Source: Pseudomonadota bacterium (GTDB lineage Bacteria; Desulfobacterota; Binatia; UBA1149). Taken from it: DNA of 40,359 nucleotides. Below the pieces are notes generated by a model. The model was not told the DNA's origin. It made no database searches and was given only the letters and a program-made list of their open reading frames with translations. The position numbers were made by a program, and so were the translations under genes. Of this stretch, positions 32,733-40,359 are shown piece after piece (within the stretch, counting starts at the first letter, position 1; each line of letters opens with the position of its first letter). Location of the stretch: positions 1-40,359 of the forward strand of contig JACNKC010000043.1 in the NCBI GenBank assembly GCA_014382245.1, read 5' to 3'.

Positions 32733-33553
32733 GCTGAGACCATGCTAGCAGAGTTCCGCGGCACACGTTCCAGTATCCACTCGCCCAGTTCGGCGATCAC
32801 GCGCTCGCGTATGGTGTCTGCGAACAACTCGTGGCGCCCTCCTTCGTAGACCCTCAGATCAATATCAGCGGAAGAGGCCTGCTCGAGGTACTCCACCGCC
32901 CCCTCGGCGCTGCACAGGCGGTCGTCGCTGCCCTGCACGAGCAGCAACGGCAAGCTCAGCTCGGCTGCCCTTCCCGGAAGGCGGCAGAGGCCGTCGAACA
33001 GGTGGTGGTAGAGCTCGGGCTGCACGCGCTCCCTGAGCAGAAGCGGGTCTCGCATGTACGATCGCCAGGCCGCCGGGTCCCTGCTCAGCCGGGTCGGGTC
33101 AAGCCCATCCTCGTCGTCTATGAGGGGCACAATAGCCGGGCTCGACAGTACCGCCATGTCGGGCAGGGGGCGGCGGTCAAGCAGGTAGGCGAGCACGACC
33201 AGGCCTCCCATCGAATGGCCCATGAGCAGCAGCGGCAATTCGGGCTGCTCGCGTGCTGCTTGTTCAACCACGGCCTGGAGGTCGTCGAGCAGCTGGTCGA
33301 AATCGCCCAGCCAGCCCGTGCGGCCCGGCCCGCGCCCGTGTCCGCGCTGATCGTAAGCCGTAACGCTTACTCCAACCGACGCCAGGTGGCGCGCCAGCTC
33401 GTCAAAACGTCCGCCGTACTGCCCCATGCCGTGCAGCAGCAGCAATTTTGCCTGCGAGTGGGCTCCCACCCATACGCGGGCAGCGCTGCGACGGCCAGCA
33501 GCGACCTCCAGGGCCCTTTCTTCGACCCGAACCCCGTCTTCAACCCGGCACAC
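32729..33553 (-). CDS. Alpha/beta hydrolase (monoacylglycerol-lipase-like)
   Basis: The 274-residue protein has the alpha/beta-hydrolase serine hydrolase plan. The oxyanion region is LLLLHGMGQYGGRFDELA, then DQRGHGRGPGR, and the nucleophile elbow is MGHSMGG with Ser114. The acid is likely in VQGSDDRLC (about 219) and the histidine in GGRHELFAD (about 245). The combination resembles COG2267 lysophospholipases and monoglyceride lipases. The start is GTG at 33553 with no good ribosome-binding site, so it could be shorter. It is upstream of and overlaps the sulfotransferase gene. The role is unknown. Confidence 0.88.
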   Translation of the reverse strand: MCRVEDGVRVEERALEVAAGRRSAARVWVGAHSQAKLLLLHGMGQYGGRFDELARHLASVGVSVTAYDQRGHGRGPGRTGWLGDFDQLLDDLQAVVEQAAREQPELPLLLMGHSMGGLVVLAYLLDRRPLPDMAVLSSPAIVPLIDDEDGLDPTRLSRDPAAWRSYMRDPLLLRERVQPELYHHLFDGLCRLPGRAAELSLPLLLVQGSDDRLCSAEGAVEYLEQASSADIDLRVYEGGRHELFADTIRERVIAELGEWILERVPRNSASMVSA

Positions 33554-33817
33554 CCGAACTTTTTATCCCCGGCGGTTCTCCATTACACCTGCACCCCCGA
33601 TCAGAGAACCGGCTGAGACCAGGGTCAAGAGAAAAATTATCGAGAAACCGGAAAGCTCAGACCCAACACCGCCGGCCGCCAGGTCGGTATACAGGCTCTG
33701 CCAAGGCGAACCGCATATCATAGGAAACGGCCCAACCAGCTGGTTTTATATCCAAAAACTCATTGTTACGGAGAGCGACACAGCATTTAAACAGCGTAAC
33801 CAGGAGAAAAACCGCGG

Positions 33818-33845
33818 TTGTCAAATGTGAACAGCATTACATAAA
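33818..33845 (+). promoter_or_regulatory. Candidate plus-strand promoter in intergenic region
   Basis: TTGTCA (33818-33823, five of six) and CATAAA (33840-33845, four of six) are 16 bases apart in an AT-rich patch. A transcript from here would start near 33852, about 80 bases before the small frame at 33936. Tentative. Confidence 0.3.
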
Positions 33846-33935
33846 TACCCGATCGGGGGGTTGACGACAATGGTTAAAACCTGCCAGAACTACCCTGCAC
33901 ACGGGTTCTGTATTTGAGCAGGACAAGGAGCCTTC

Positions 33936-33998
33936 GTGATTGAATCTATATTGATGGCAGCAGGTTTTTTACTGATCGGGGTGCTGTTTCCCGATTGA
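33936..33998 (+). CDS. Possible 20-residue hydrophobic peptide
   Basis: A GTG preceded by AAGGAG with a five-base spacer opens a frame encoding MIESILMAAGFLLIGVLFPD and then TGA. The product would be a single short transmembrane helix. It matches no small protein that I recognise (it is not KdpF-like). The strong ribosome-binding site and a promoter-like pair upstream are the only support. It could equally be the start of a decayed gene, since the frame stays open for about 20 codons after the TGA. Confidence 0.3.
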   Translation: MIESILMAAGFLLIGVLFPD

Positions 33999-34153
33999 TG
34001 CTTGGAGCTGGGATTGGTCCCCGAAGATTTTCAAAGAGAGTCGTTGCCTGGTCCCTGAGACTGTTTTTCTGAGGCCAGGCCAAGTCCTCTTCTGGCCAAC
34101 CTTCCCGCTTGCCGGCACCCGGTGGACGCATCCGGTCGGTACAACACATCTGG

Positions 34154-34882
34154 TCAGTGCAGGGTAGGCCCGCCGCGGCCCTTACTGCCGCCTCCCTCCC
34201 CGCCGCCGATGCGGCGCTTCTGCAAACGCCTGAACTTCCATCTCAACCAGGCCATACGGATATCCTTCAGGCCGGGCAAGGTACCCAGCGTGGCGCCGTA
34301 GCGCTGTCCCCACCAGCGCAGGTAAACATACCCGAAGGCCATGCCGCCCAGGTGAGCCGCGTGAGCAATGCCACTGCCCGACGACTGCAGGGACTGCAGG
34401 AACTCGATCAGGATAAGAAACAGCACCAGCGTACGCACCGGAATAGGCACCAGAAACCAGAGCAGCACCTGGCGATTGGGAAACCACAGGCCATAGGCCA
34501 TCAGCACCCCGTAGATAGCACCGGAAGCGCCGACGCTGGGAACCATGGCATCGGCCATGAACAGGGTGTAGAGCAGGCCGCCGCCGACACCGCAGAGAAA
34601 GTAGTACTTCAGAAAGAAACGCGGGCCCCAGCGCTGTTCGAGCTCCGAGCCGAACATCCACAGCATGAGCATGTTTATGCCCAGGTGCCACGCTCCCCCG
34701 TGCAGGAACTGGTAGCTGCCAAGCCGCCAGATCTCGCCCCGCAGCACGAGCGGGCCCACCAGCGCGAAGTTCTCAAGAAAGAAGTAGCGGGGCGCGCTGA
34801 TCTGCATGATGTAGATCAGCACGTTGGCGATCATGAGGCCCTTTATCGCCGACGGGACGGGCCCGCTCGGCCCTATCCCCAT
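34154..34882 (-). CDS. Rhomboid family intramembrane serine protease
   Basis: Rhomboids cut transmembrane substrates within the bilayer. The 242-residue protein has about six helices with WRLGSYQFLHGGAWHLGINMLML containing the loop histidines, the catalytic motif GASGAIYG (Ser120), and AHAAHLGGMAFGYVYL with catalytic His177. A basic, glycine-rich C-terminus follows (KRRIGGGEGGG). The ATG at 34882 is the only canonical start. Upstream in the same frame GFRLGG resembles the N-terminus of relatives, so a non-standard start further up is possible. It begins 53 bases after ilvE. Confidence 0.92.
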   Translation of the reverse strand: MGIGPSGPVPSAIKGLMIANVLIYIMQISAPRYFFLENFALVGPLVLRGEIWRLGSYQFLHGGAWHLGINMLMLWMFGSELEQRWGPRFFLKYYFLCGVGGGLLYTLFMADAMVPSVGASGAIYGVLMAYGLWFPNRQVLLWFLVPIPVRTLVLFLILIEFLQSLQSSGSGIAHAAHLGGMAFGYVYLRWWGQRYGATLGTLPGLKDIRMAWLRWKFRRLQKRRIGGGEGGGSKGRGGPTLH

Positions 34883-34935
34883 GCCGGACCCGCCTGAACC
34901 GAGACCGCCCAGGCGGAACCCGCGGCGCGGCTGGC

Positions 34936-35856
34936 TCAGGACGGCACCCGCGTGAGCCAGTGTTCGTATCTCGGCTGCTTCCCCCTGATGACTGCAAAGA
35001 AAGCTTCCTGCAGTGCCCTGGTAATCGGCCCCGGCTTACCGGCTCCGACCTTGCGGTCGTCCAGCGAGGCTATGGGCGTGATCTCTGCCGCTGTGCCCGT
35101 AAACCAGGCCTCATCGGCTATGTAGATTTCGTCGCGGGTAAAGCTTTCCTCGACCAGCTCAACGCCCTGGTCACCGAGCATCGTTATGACGGTGTCTCGC
35201 GTTATACCCTCGAGCACGGTGGCTATATTGGGGGTCTTGACCCGCCCGCCCCGGGCCATGAACAGGTTTTCGCCACAGCCCTCGGCAACGAAACCATCGA
35301 CGTCGAGCAACAGGGCCTCGTCGTAGCCGGAGTTGGCCGCCTCGCGGCTGGCCAGTATCGAGTTGATATACTGGCCGGTCGCCTTGGCCTTGGTCATGAA
35401 GCTGTTGACCGTGTAGCGCTGCAACGAAGAAGTTTTCAAGCGGATGCCGTTCTTGATCGCGTCGTCACCCAGGTAGGCGCCCCAGGGCCAGACGGCTATG
35501 CTCAGGTGTACCTTGTTTGAGGTAGCGGCCAGCCCCATCTCGCCCTCGCCCAGGAACAGCAGTGGGCGGATGTAGCACTCTTCGAGCCCGTTGGCCTTTA
35601 TAGTGTCGAGGCAGGCCATGGCGATCTCGTCCTGGCTCCACGGGCAATCCAGACCCAGTATATGGGCCGAGTCGCGCAAGCGCCTGGCATGATCGTCGAG
35701 CCTGAACACGGCCGAACCGCCGTCGTCGCAGCGATAGCAGCGAATGCCCTCAAAAACGCCCAGCCCGTAGTGCAGGCTGTGGCTGAGCACGTGGACCTGG
35801 GCGTCAGCCCAGTCAACGAGCTCTCCATCCATCCATATCTTGTCGGTAGTGGTCAC
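34936..35856 (-). CDS. ilvE: Branched-chain amino acid aminotransferase
   Basis: IlvE is a PLP enzyme (fold type IV) transferring amino groups to the keto acids of valine, leucine and isoleucine. The product of about 306 residues has KIWMDGELVDW, the SHSLHYGLGVFEGIR motif and YIRPLLFLGEGEMGL. The PLP lysine lies in TKAKATGQYINSILA (Lys158), and EGCGENLFMA and GITRDTVITML follow. I chose GTG 35856 since AGAGGTG lies six bases upstream; a GTG three codons earlier sits inside that site. It belongs functionally with ilvD-N-C at the other end of the window. It lies 72 bases after glnE. Confidence 0.95.
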   Translation of the reverse strand: MTTTDKIWMDGELVDWADAQVHVLSHSLHYGLGVFEGIRCYRCDDGGSAVFRLDDHARRLRDSAHILGLDCPWSQDEIAMACLDTIKANGLEECYIRPLLFLGEGEMGLAATSNKVHLSIAVWPWGAYLGDDAIKNGIRLKTSSLQRYTVNSFMTKAKATGQYINSILASREAANSGYDEALLLDVDGFVAEGCGENLFMARGGRVKTPNIATVLEGITRDTVITMLGDQGVELVEESFTRDEIYIADEAWFTGTAAEITPIASLDDRKVGAGKPGPITRALQEAFFAVIRGKQPRYEHWLTRVPS

Positions 35857-35928
35857 CGGTCTCACCTCTTTTGCCCGCCACGCAATCGCGCGGGCAGCCC
35901 TGACCGATACACGCCGCCTGCCTGCAGG

Positions 35929-38900
35929 TCAACGAGACGACGGGTCGCCGGCCAGTTGGCGGGCGTAGATCTCGCTTACCAGCGCGCGCCGAGCGTCAAC
36001 CTCGGTGAGCAGGTCGGCCGAAGCCGAGGGGCCTGTGAAGCCCATGCGACAGGCCACCGGTCCCAGCAGGCGGGCGTCGCGTTCGACGTCTTCCACTGAC
36101 TTGTCCTGGTCAAGCCTGAGCCCCGACTCCAGCCGCCGCAAAAAGACATAGGCCGCCTCCAGGCGCTCGGCATCTGCCCGGTCCAGCAAGCCCTCTTCGC
36201 GCAACACGGCCAGCGTATCGCCGGTGCTGGAGGCCGCCCTCAGCAGCTCGTTCGAATGGCCGTGCGCGAGCTGCAACACCTGCACAATTGTCTCGAGGTC
36301 GGCGATGCCGCCCCGGCCGACTTTAAAATTAAGCCTCAGCTCTTCGTCTATCTCGCGGTCGGCTATCACCTTGTCGCGCAGCTCGGCGATCTCGCGAATC
36401 CCGCTCTTGCTGAGCCCGCTCGTATAAACCAGCCGCTGCACCTCCGAGTGAATGCGCCGCGCCAACGTGGCCGGACCGTACACCACCCGCCCCCTTAGCA
36501 GGGCCTGCCGCTCCCACAGGTCGGCCTCCTTGTCGTGGTAGTTTATAAAACGATCGAGGGAGGTCACCAGGGGCCCTCCCCGGCCCGACGGGCGCAGCCT
36601 GGTGTCAACCTCGAATACCCTGCCATCGCGGGTCGGCACCCGCAGCAGCGACACGATTTTCTGGGCCAGCCGGGTCGCCGCCGTGTGGGCCGTTTCGTCG
36701 AAATCCTCGCCGCGTCCCTGGTAAACGAAGATTATGTCGAGGTCCGAGCCGTAGCCCAGCTCGCCGGCGCCGAGTCGCCCCATGGCCAGCACCACGAGCC
36801 GCACCCTGCCGCGGCCCGGGTCCTCGCCCAGGCCCAGCAGCCTGCGGGCCTGGCGGGCGGCTTCGCAAAGACAGACCTCTGCCAGGGTGACCAGTTCGCG
36901 GGCTACCTGCCGATCGTCGAGTTCGCCGGCGAGGTCGTTGAAACCGACGCGCAGCAGTTCAGCCGACTTGAAGCGCCTGAGCGCGGTCAGCAGGTCTTCT
37001 TCCTCTTCGACCGCATCGCAGGCGCGGGCCAGCTCGGCCTCCATGTCGCCGCGCTCCCTGGTCGGAGCCCCGCGGTCGGACCTCACCAATGAATCGATGA
37101 GCTCGGGGTGACCGACCAGCAGGCTCGACAGCAATGCGCTGCCGGCAAACAGGCGCACGAGGGTAAGCATGGTATCAGGTGATCCGCCGAGCAGGGCCAG
37201 GTAGCTGGTGTGCGCGCCTGTGCGCAGGAGAAACTCCACCAGGTTGCCGAGCGCCCGGTCGGGGTCGCCGCTGCTGACAACGGCGTCGAGCAGCGCCGGT
37301 GCCATGGCTTCCATGGCCCTGCGCCGCTGCGCGTTCATCGGGCCCAACCCCCTTCCCCGGAACAGCCGTTGCAGAGACGAAGCCGCGGCCCCGGCATCGC
37401 GCAGGCCCAGCCCCTCGAGTCCGGCGGCGGCCTCCTCGAGACGCCCCGACGAAAGGTCGTCGACCAGGGCAGGAAAAGAATCCGTAGATTCCACCGGTGA
37501 AGAATCGGTCCGTAACTCGAGGAACCGTACGAACGCCTCGCGCACCTGCCCGGTGTGACGTTGCCAGTCGGCCTCAAAGGCGTCGGCCTCGTCTCCGCCC
37601 ATAGCCGGGTCGAGGACCGGCCTGCCCCGGCGGCCAGTCCCGTAGCCCAGTCGCCGGGCCAGCCAGGCGAGCTCCCCACGACCGCTGGGCAATGCCTGGG
37701 TCTGCCTGCGTTCGACCACCTGCAGCGCGTGCTCAACGTCGCGCAGAAAAACGTAAGCCTCGCGCAGCCTGCCGGTATCCTCGCTGGTCATAAAGCCGTG
37801 CTTCTCGAGTTCTACGAGCGCTGGCAGCGTACCCCGGCAGCGCACCGAGTGTACGTGGCCACCGTGAACGATCTGCATCAGCTGAACCACGAACTCCAGC
37901 TCGCGTATGCCCCCCCTGCCTATCTTGACGTTCCTGGTTTCGCGCGGTAACTCGGCCAGCTCGGCGTCTATGCGCTCCTTCATGCGCCTGAAATCTTCGA
38001 TGGTCTGGTAGTCCAGGTGGCGACGAAAAACGAAGGGCTGTATCTCGCGGATAAACTCCTGCCCCAGTTCGAGTTGGCCACCCACCGGGCGTGCCTTGAG
38101 CATGACCCCGCGTTCCCAGGTGTCGCCCCAACTCTCGTAGTAGGACAACGCCGCTGCCATCGAATTGACCACAGGGCCCTGCAACCCCTCTGGCCTCAGG
38201 TCGAGATCAACCCGAAACACGAAACCTTCCGAATCGCCACCGCCTATTACCCGCGACAGGCCCGACACCAGCGAGGAAAAAAAACTACCGGGGTCGGGGC
38301 AGCCCTCGGCCAGCGGCGCGCTCTCGTACAGACAGACCAGGTCAACGTCCGAGCTGTAATTGAGCTCGCTCGCGCCCAGCTTGCCCATCCCGAGCACTAC
38401 AAAGCCCAGCGGCCGGCCGTCGGTGGTGAGCACGTCGCCCTGCCCGTGCACGAGTATACGCCGCAGCCTGTCCACCGTTGTCTTGATCGAAAAATCGGCG
38501 AGCTCGGTCAGCCCTTGCGTGGTGTCCTCGAGCGTGGCGAGGCCGAGCAGGTCGCGGGCGCCGATACGCAGCATTTCGAGCGCTGCAAGTTCGTGCAGGC
38601 GGTGGGCGAGCTGCTCTTCGTTGCGGGCCCGGCGGGCGCCGCTGAGCGAGGCCAGCCCGCGCGGTCCGGGATTGGGGTCCTGGTAGCGACGGGCGCAGTC
38701 GGGCCAGCTCTCGCCCATGCCCGCCAGGGTGCGGGCCATGGCAGGGCTGGCACCGAGGATGGTAAGCAAGTCGTCGAGCCCCGCAGCGGGCCAGCTGCTG
38801 AGCGCCTTGCGGCCGCCCGACTCGAGCAGCCTCTCGGTCGCCGCCAGCGCGTGGGCAGGCGACGGCGCCCTTTCCAACGCCGATTCGAGAGCAGCCCTCC

Positions 38901-38940
38901 ACCCCGCCCTACCCAGCCCCGACAGTGCGGAGGGTAACAC
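35929..38940 (-). CDS. glnE: Bifunctional glutamine synthetase adenylyltransferase/deadenylase
   Basis: GlnE adds AMP to glutamine synthetase when nitrogen is plentiful and removes it by phosphorolysis when scarce, under PII control. The 1003-residue protein holds two nucleotidyltransferase domains. The N-terminal deadenylase has VVLGMGKLGASELNYSSDVD near residue 182, and the C-terminal adenylylase has AMGRLGAGELGYGSDLDII near 715. Helical domains lie between and after. Both halves look intact. The start is GTG 38940 with AGGAG five bases upstream, seven bases after HU. It links with amt and its sigma-54 promoter as a nitrogen control theme. Confidence 0.95.
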   Translation of the reverse strand: MLPSALSGLGRAGWRAALESALERAPSPAHALAATERLLESGGRKALSSWPAAGLDDLLTILGASPAMARTLAGMGESWPDCARRYQDPNPGPRGLASLSGARRARNEEQLAHRLHELAALEMLRIGARDLLGLATLEDTTQGLTELADFSIKTTVDRLRRILVHGQGDVLTTDGRPLGFVVLGMGKLGASELNYSSDVDLVCLYESAPLAEGCPDPGSFFSSLVSGLSRVIGGGDSEGFVFRVDLDLRPEGLQGPVVNSMAAALSYYESWGDTWERGVMLKARPVGGQLELGQEFIREIQPFVFRRHLDYQTIEDFRRMKERIDAELAELPRETRNVKIGRGGIRELEFVVQLMQIVHGGHVHSVRCRGTLPALVELEKHGFMTSEDTGRLREAYVFLRDVEHALQVVERRQTQALPSGRGELAWLARRLGYGTGRRGRPVLDPAMGGDEADAFEADWQRHTGQVREAFVRFLELRTDSSPVESTDSFPALVDDLSSGRLEEAAAGLEGLGLRDAGAAASSLQRLFRGRGLGPMNAQRRRAMEAMAPALLDAVVSSGDPDRALGNLVEFLLRTGAHTSYLALLGGSPDTMLTLVRLFAGSALLSSLLVGHPELIDSLVRSDRGAPTRERGDMEAELARACDAVEEEEDLLTALRRFKSAELLRVGFNDLAGELDDRQVARELVTLAEVCLCEAARQARRLLGLGEDPGRGRVRLVVLAMGRLGAGELGYGSDLDIIFVYQGRGEDFDETAHTAATRLAQKIVSLLRVPTRDGRVFEVDTRLRPSGRGGPLVTSLDRFINYHDKEADLWERQALLRGRVVYGPATLARRIHSEVQRLVYTSGLSKSGIREIAELRDKVIADREIDEELRLNFKVGRGGIADLETIVQVLQLAHGHSNELLRAASSTGDTLAVLREEGLLDRADAERLEAAYVFLRRLESGLRLDQDKSVEDVERDARLLGPVACRMGFTGPSASADLLTEVDARRALVSEIYARQLAGDPSSR

Positions 38941-38947
38941 GATGCTC

Positions 38948-39217
38948 CTAGAGCCCTTTCTTCAGCCCGGGAGCCGCGCGAAAACCAACCGTCTTTCCTG
39001 CCTTGATGATCAAATCTTCACCGGTACGAGGGTTGCGTCCCTTGCGTGCCTTGCGAACCCGGACCGAGAAGGTACCGAGCCCGGCCACGGACACTCGTTT
39101 TTCTTTTTTCAGGGCACGAGCGATCTGCCGTATGGTGGCTTCCACTGCATCGGCAGCCGCCCGCCCCGACAAGCCCGTACTCCTTGCCACCGATTCTACC
39201 AGCTCCGCCTTGGTCAT
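38948..39217 (-). CDS. HU/IHF-family DNA-binding protein
   Basis: The 89-residue protein has the full HU fold: MTKAELVESVARSTGLSGRA, VEATIRQIARALKKEKRVSV, then GLGTFSVRVRKARKGRNPRT with the DNA-binding arm and its RNPRTG tip. The C-terminus is KTVGFRAAPGLKKGL. It compacts and bends DNA. HU and IHF subunits cannot be told apart safely from this sequence, so no symbol is given. Its ATG shares ATGA with the trmFO stop. Confidence 0.95.
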   Translation of the reverse strand: MTKAELVESVARSTGLSGRAAADAVEATIRQIARALKKEKRVSVAGLGTFSVRVRKARKGRNPRTGEDLIIKAGKTVGFRAAPGLKKGL

Positions 39218-40359
39218 GCCTGTTGCGCTCGTACGTTGTGCCCGTCACTGCCGTCGGGCCAGGTCTGCATCCACCGCCCGTGCTCTTCGAGAGCCCTGCG
39301 GCCCATGGCCTGGCGACGCTCGCGCTTGCGCAGCTTGCCACCCTCGAGCGGAGGCATGAGCCCGTAGTTGGCGTTCATGGGTTGAAAATCGCGACGGCCC
39401 TCGTCAGTGACGTAGGCGAGCAACGAGCCCAGCGCCGTGCTGGCCGGCGGAAGCAGCGACTGTTCACCTGCGAGTGCGCGGGCGGCGTTGATTCCGCAGA
39501 GCAGGCCGGTGGCCGCCGACTCCACGTAGCCCTCTACCCCGGTCAGCTGCCCGGCTATGAACAGTCCCGGCCTGTTCTTTGCCTGCAGGTCGGTCGTGAG
39601 CACCCGCGGCGAGTCGAGAAAGGTGTTGCGGTGCAGGCTGCCCATGCGCACGAACTCGGCGTTCTCCAATCCAGGGATGCCGCGAAACACCCGGCGTTGT
39701 TCGGTCCAGGTCATGCGGGTCTGAAAACCCACCATGCCCAGCAGCCGTCCCTCGCGGTCGTCCTGCCTGAGCTGCAGCACCGCGTGGGCCATGCCGCCGC
39801 CGGGCAACTCCAGGCCTACGGGTTTCATCGGCCCGAACCTCAACGATTCGCGTCCACGCCGCGCGATCTCTTCCACCGGCATGCAGCCTTCAAACCATAC
39901 GCAGCGCTCAAAATCGCGGGCCTCCACGAACTCCGCCGAGAGGATCTCGTCGACCAGCGTGTTGTAGTCGTCTTCGGTGAGCGGGCAGTTCACGTAGTCG
40001 TCTCCACCGCGGCCGTAGCGCGCGGCGCGAAAGGCAAGGTCCATATTCACCGACTCGGCCGTGACAATGGGCGATATGGCGTCGTAGAAATAGAGGTGCT
40101 TGCTGCCCATCAGCTGGCCGAGGGTCGAGGCCAGCGACGGCGAGGTCAACGGCCCGGTGGCTACGATGACTACCAACTCGTCGGGAATGGTGGTCAGCTC
40201 GTCGCGCTTCAGCGTTATGCCGGGCTCCTGCTCAACGGCCTCGTGCACGTAGCGTGAAAAACCGCCGCGGTCGACCGCCAATGCCGAGCCGGCTGGCACC
40301 TGGTGAGCCTCGGCAGCGGCGATGATGAGCGACCCCATGCGCCGCATCTCTTCCTTGAG
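39214..40359 (-). CDS. trmFO: Methylenetetrahydrofolate-tRNA uracil-5 methyltransferase TrmFO, 5' end cut by window edge
   Basis: TrmFO uses methylene-tetrahydrofolate and FAD to make m5U54 in the T-loop of tRNAs. The visible 381 residues begin LKEEMRRMGSLII, inside the family's N-terminal part, so about 60-70 residues with the FAD motif lie beyond the edge. Family landmarks are LYFYDAISPIV, DDYVNCPLTEDDY, FEGCMPVEEIARRGRESLRF, GPMKPVGL, and FIAGQLTGVEGYVESAATG with the second flavin region. The C-terminus has MNANYGLMPPL. No stop interrupts the frame to the edge. It overlaps HU by four bases. Confidence 0.95.
   Translation of the reverse strand, partial: LKEEMRRMGSLIIAAAEAHQVPAGSALAVDRGGFSRYVHEAVEQEPGITLKRDELTTIPDELVVIVATGPLTSPSLASTLGQLMGSKHLYFYDAISPIVTAESVNMDLAFRAARYGRGGDDYVNCPLTEDDYNTLVDEILSAEFVEARDFERCVWFEGCMPVEEIARRGRESLRFGPMKPVGLELPGGGMAHAVLQLRQDDREGRLLGMVGFQTRMTWTEQRRVFRGIPGLENAEFVRMGSLHRNTFLDSPRVLTTDLQAKNRPGLFIAGQLTGVEGYVESAATGLLCGINAARALAGEQSLLPPASTALGSLLAYVTDEGRRDFQPMNANYGLMPPLEGGKLRKRERRQAMGRRALEEHGRWMQTWPDGSDGHNVRAQQA

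Larger units (their letters stand above)
33554..34153. other. Gene-poor, less GC-rich intergenic region
   Basis: About 600 bases between rhomboid and hydrolase genes have a visibly higher A/T content than the flanks (for example around 33740-33860 and 33930-34080). No long frame looks coding. Contents noted: a plus-strand promoter-like pair, a 20-codon frame with a good Shine-Dalgarno, a CCCGATCGGG palindrome near 33847-33856, and a 6-bp inverted repeat ATCGGG/CCCGAT at 33975-33995. It may be a decayed gene or an acquired fragment. Confidence 0.5.

Noticed and set aside
33936-34070. Selenocysteine read-through of the TGA at 33996-33998, extending the small frame by about 20 codons
   Set aside because: No convincing SECIS stem with a conserved apical loop follows the TGA. 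Only a 4-bp GGGA/TCCC stem is visible, and the extension matches no known selenoprotein.
33946-34149. 67-codon minus-strand frame in the intergenic region
   Set aside because: No ribosome-binding site, no family resemblance and no hydrophobic or structured pattern; likely chance.

Overview
This window is a gene-dense, GC-rich chromosomal stretch from a Gram-negative bacterium. It encodes a complete Tol-Pal envelope system with lipoprotein signals, the rpsB-tsf-pyrH-frr-uppS-cdsA-rseP core cluster, GlnE, TrmFO and a SufT/Rrf2 pair. A cytochrome P450 with its ferredoxin and a sulfotransferase sit among these housekeeping genes. This combination points to an uncultured lineage of deltaproteobacterial grade (Desulfobacterota, Myxococcota or Binatota neighbourhood). 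That placement is inference from gene content and order, because no marker phylogeny could be run. I see no IS element, integrase, phage gene or CRISPR array.

Layout. Positions 1-3.3 kb, minus strand: branched-chain amino acid genes ilvD-ilvN-ilvC, with ilvC cut by the window edge and no ilvB. 3.5-10.4 kb, minus: a small YdcH-like gene and tsaB, then rseP, cdsA, uppS, frr, pyrH, tsf and rpsB, most of them overlapping or nearly touching, with many GTG/TTG starts. 10.5-13.2 kb, minus: rho and rluD, each followed by a strong hairpin. 13.2-19.3 kb, minus: tolQ-tolR-tolA-tolB-pal-cpoB running into ribF and rluD. 19.6-24.4 kb, plus: gap-pgk-tpiA-secG, tRNA-Leu(GAG) and a cyclopropane-fatty-acid-synthase-like methyltransferase.

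24.4-28.3 kb, minus: a tightly coupled five-gene unit of MoxR ATPase, CoxE-like VWA protein, YkgJ-type cysteine cluster protein, P450 and ferredoxin. This is the least explained gene set here. 28.4-29.1 kb, plus: a YhhN/TMEM86 membrane protein. 29.1-31.6 kb, minus: ammonium transporter amt behind a near-consensus sigma-54 promoter, then sufT and an Rrf2 regulator behind a near-consensus sigma-70 promoter. 31.7-33.6 kb, minus: sulfotransferase and alpha/beta hydrolase. 33.55-34.15 kb: the only long stretch without a clear gene, less GC-rich, holding one possible 20-residue membrane peptide. 34.15-40.36 kb, minus: rhomboid protease, ilvE, glnE, HU and trmFO (cut by the window edge).

Common threads. 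Nitrogen and branched-chain amino acid functions recur (ilvD/N/C, ilvE, glnE, amt with sigma-54). Envelope biogenesis is heavily represented (cdsA, uppS, rseP, Tol-Pal, secG, cfa). Translational coupling through 1-8 base overlaps is pervasive. Four proteins (S2, TolA, SecG, CpoB) carry alanine/proline-rich low-complexity tracts, three of them built from short DNA tandem repeats.
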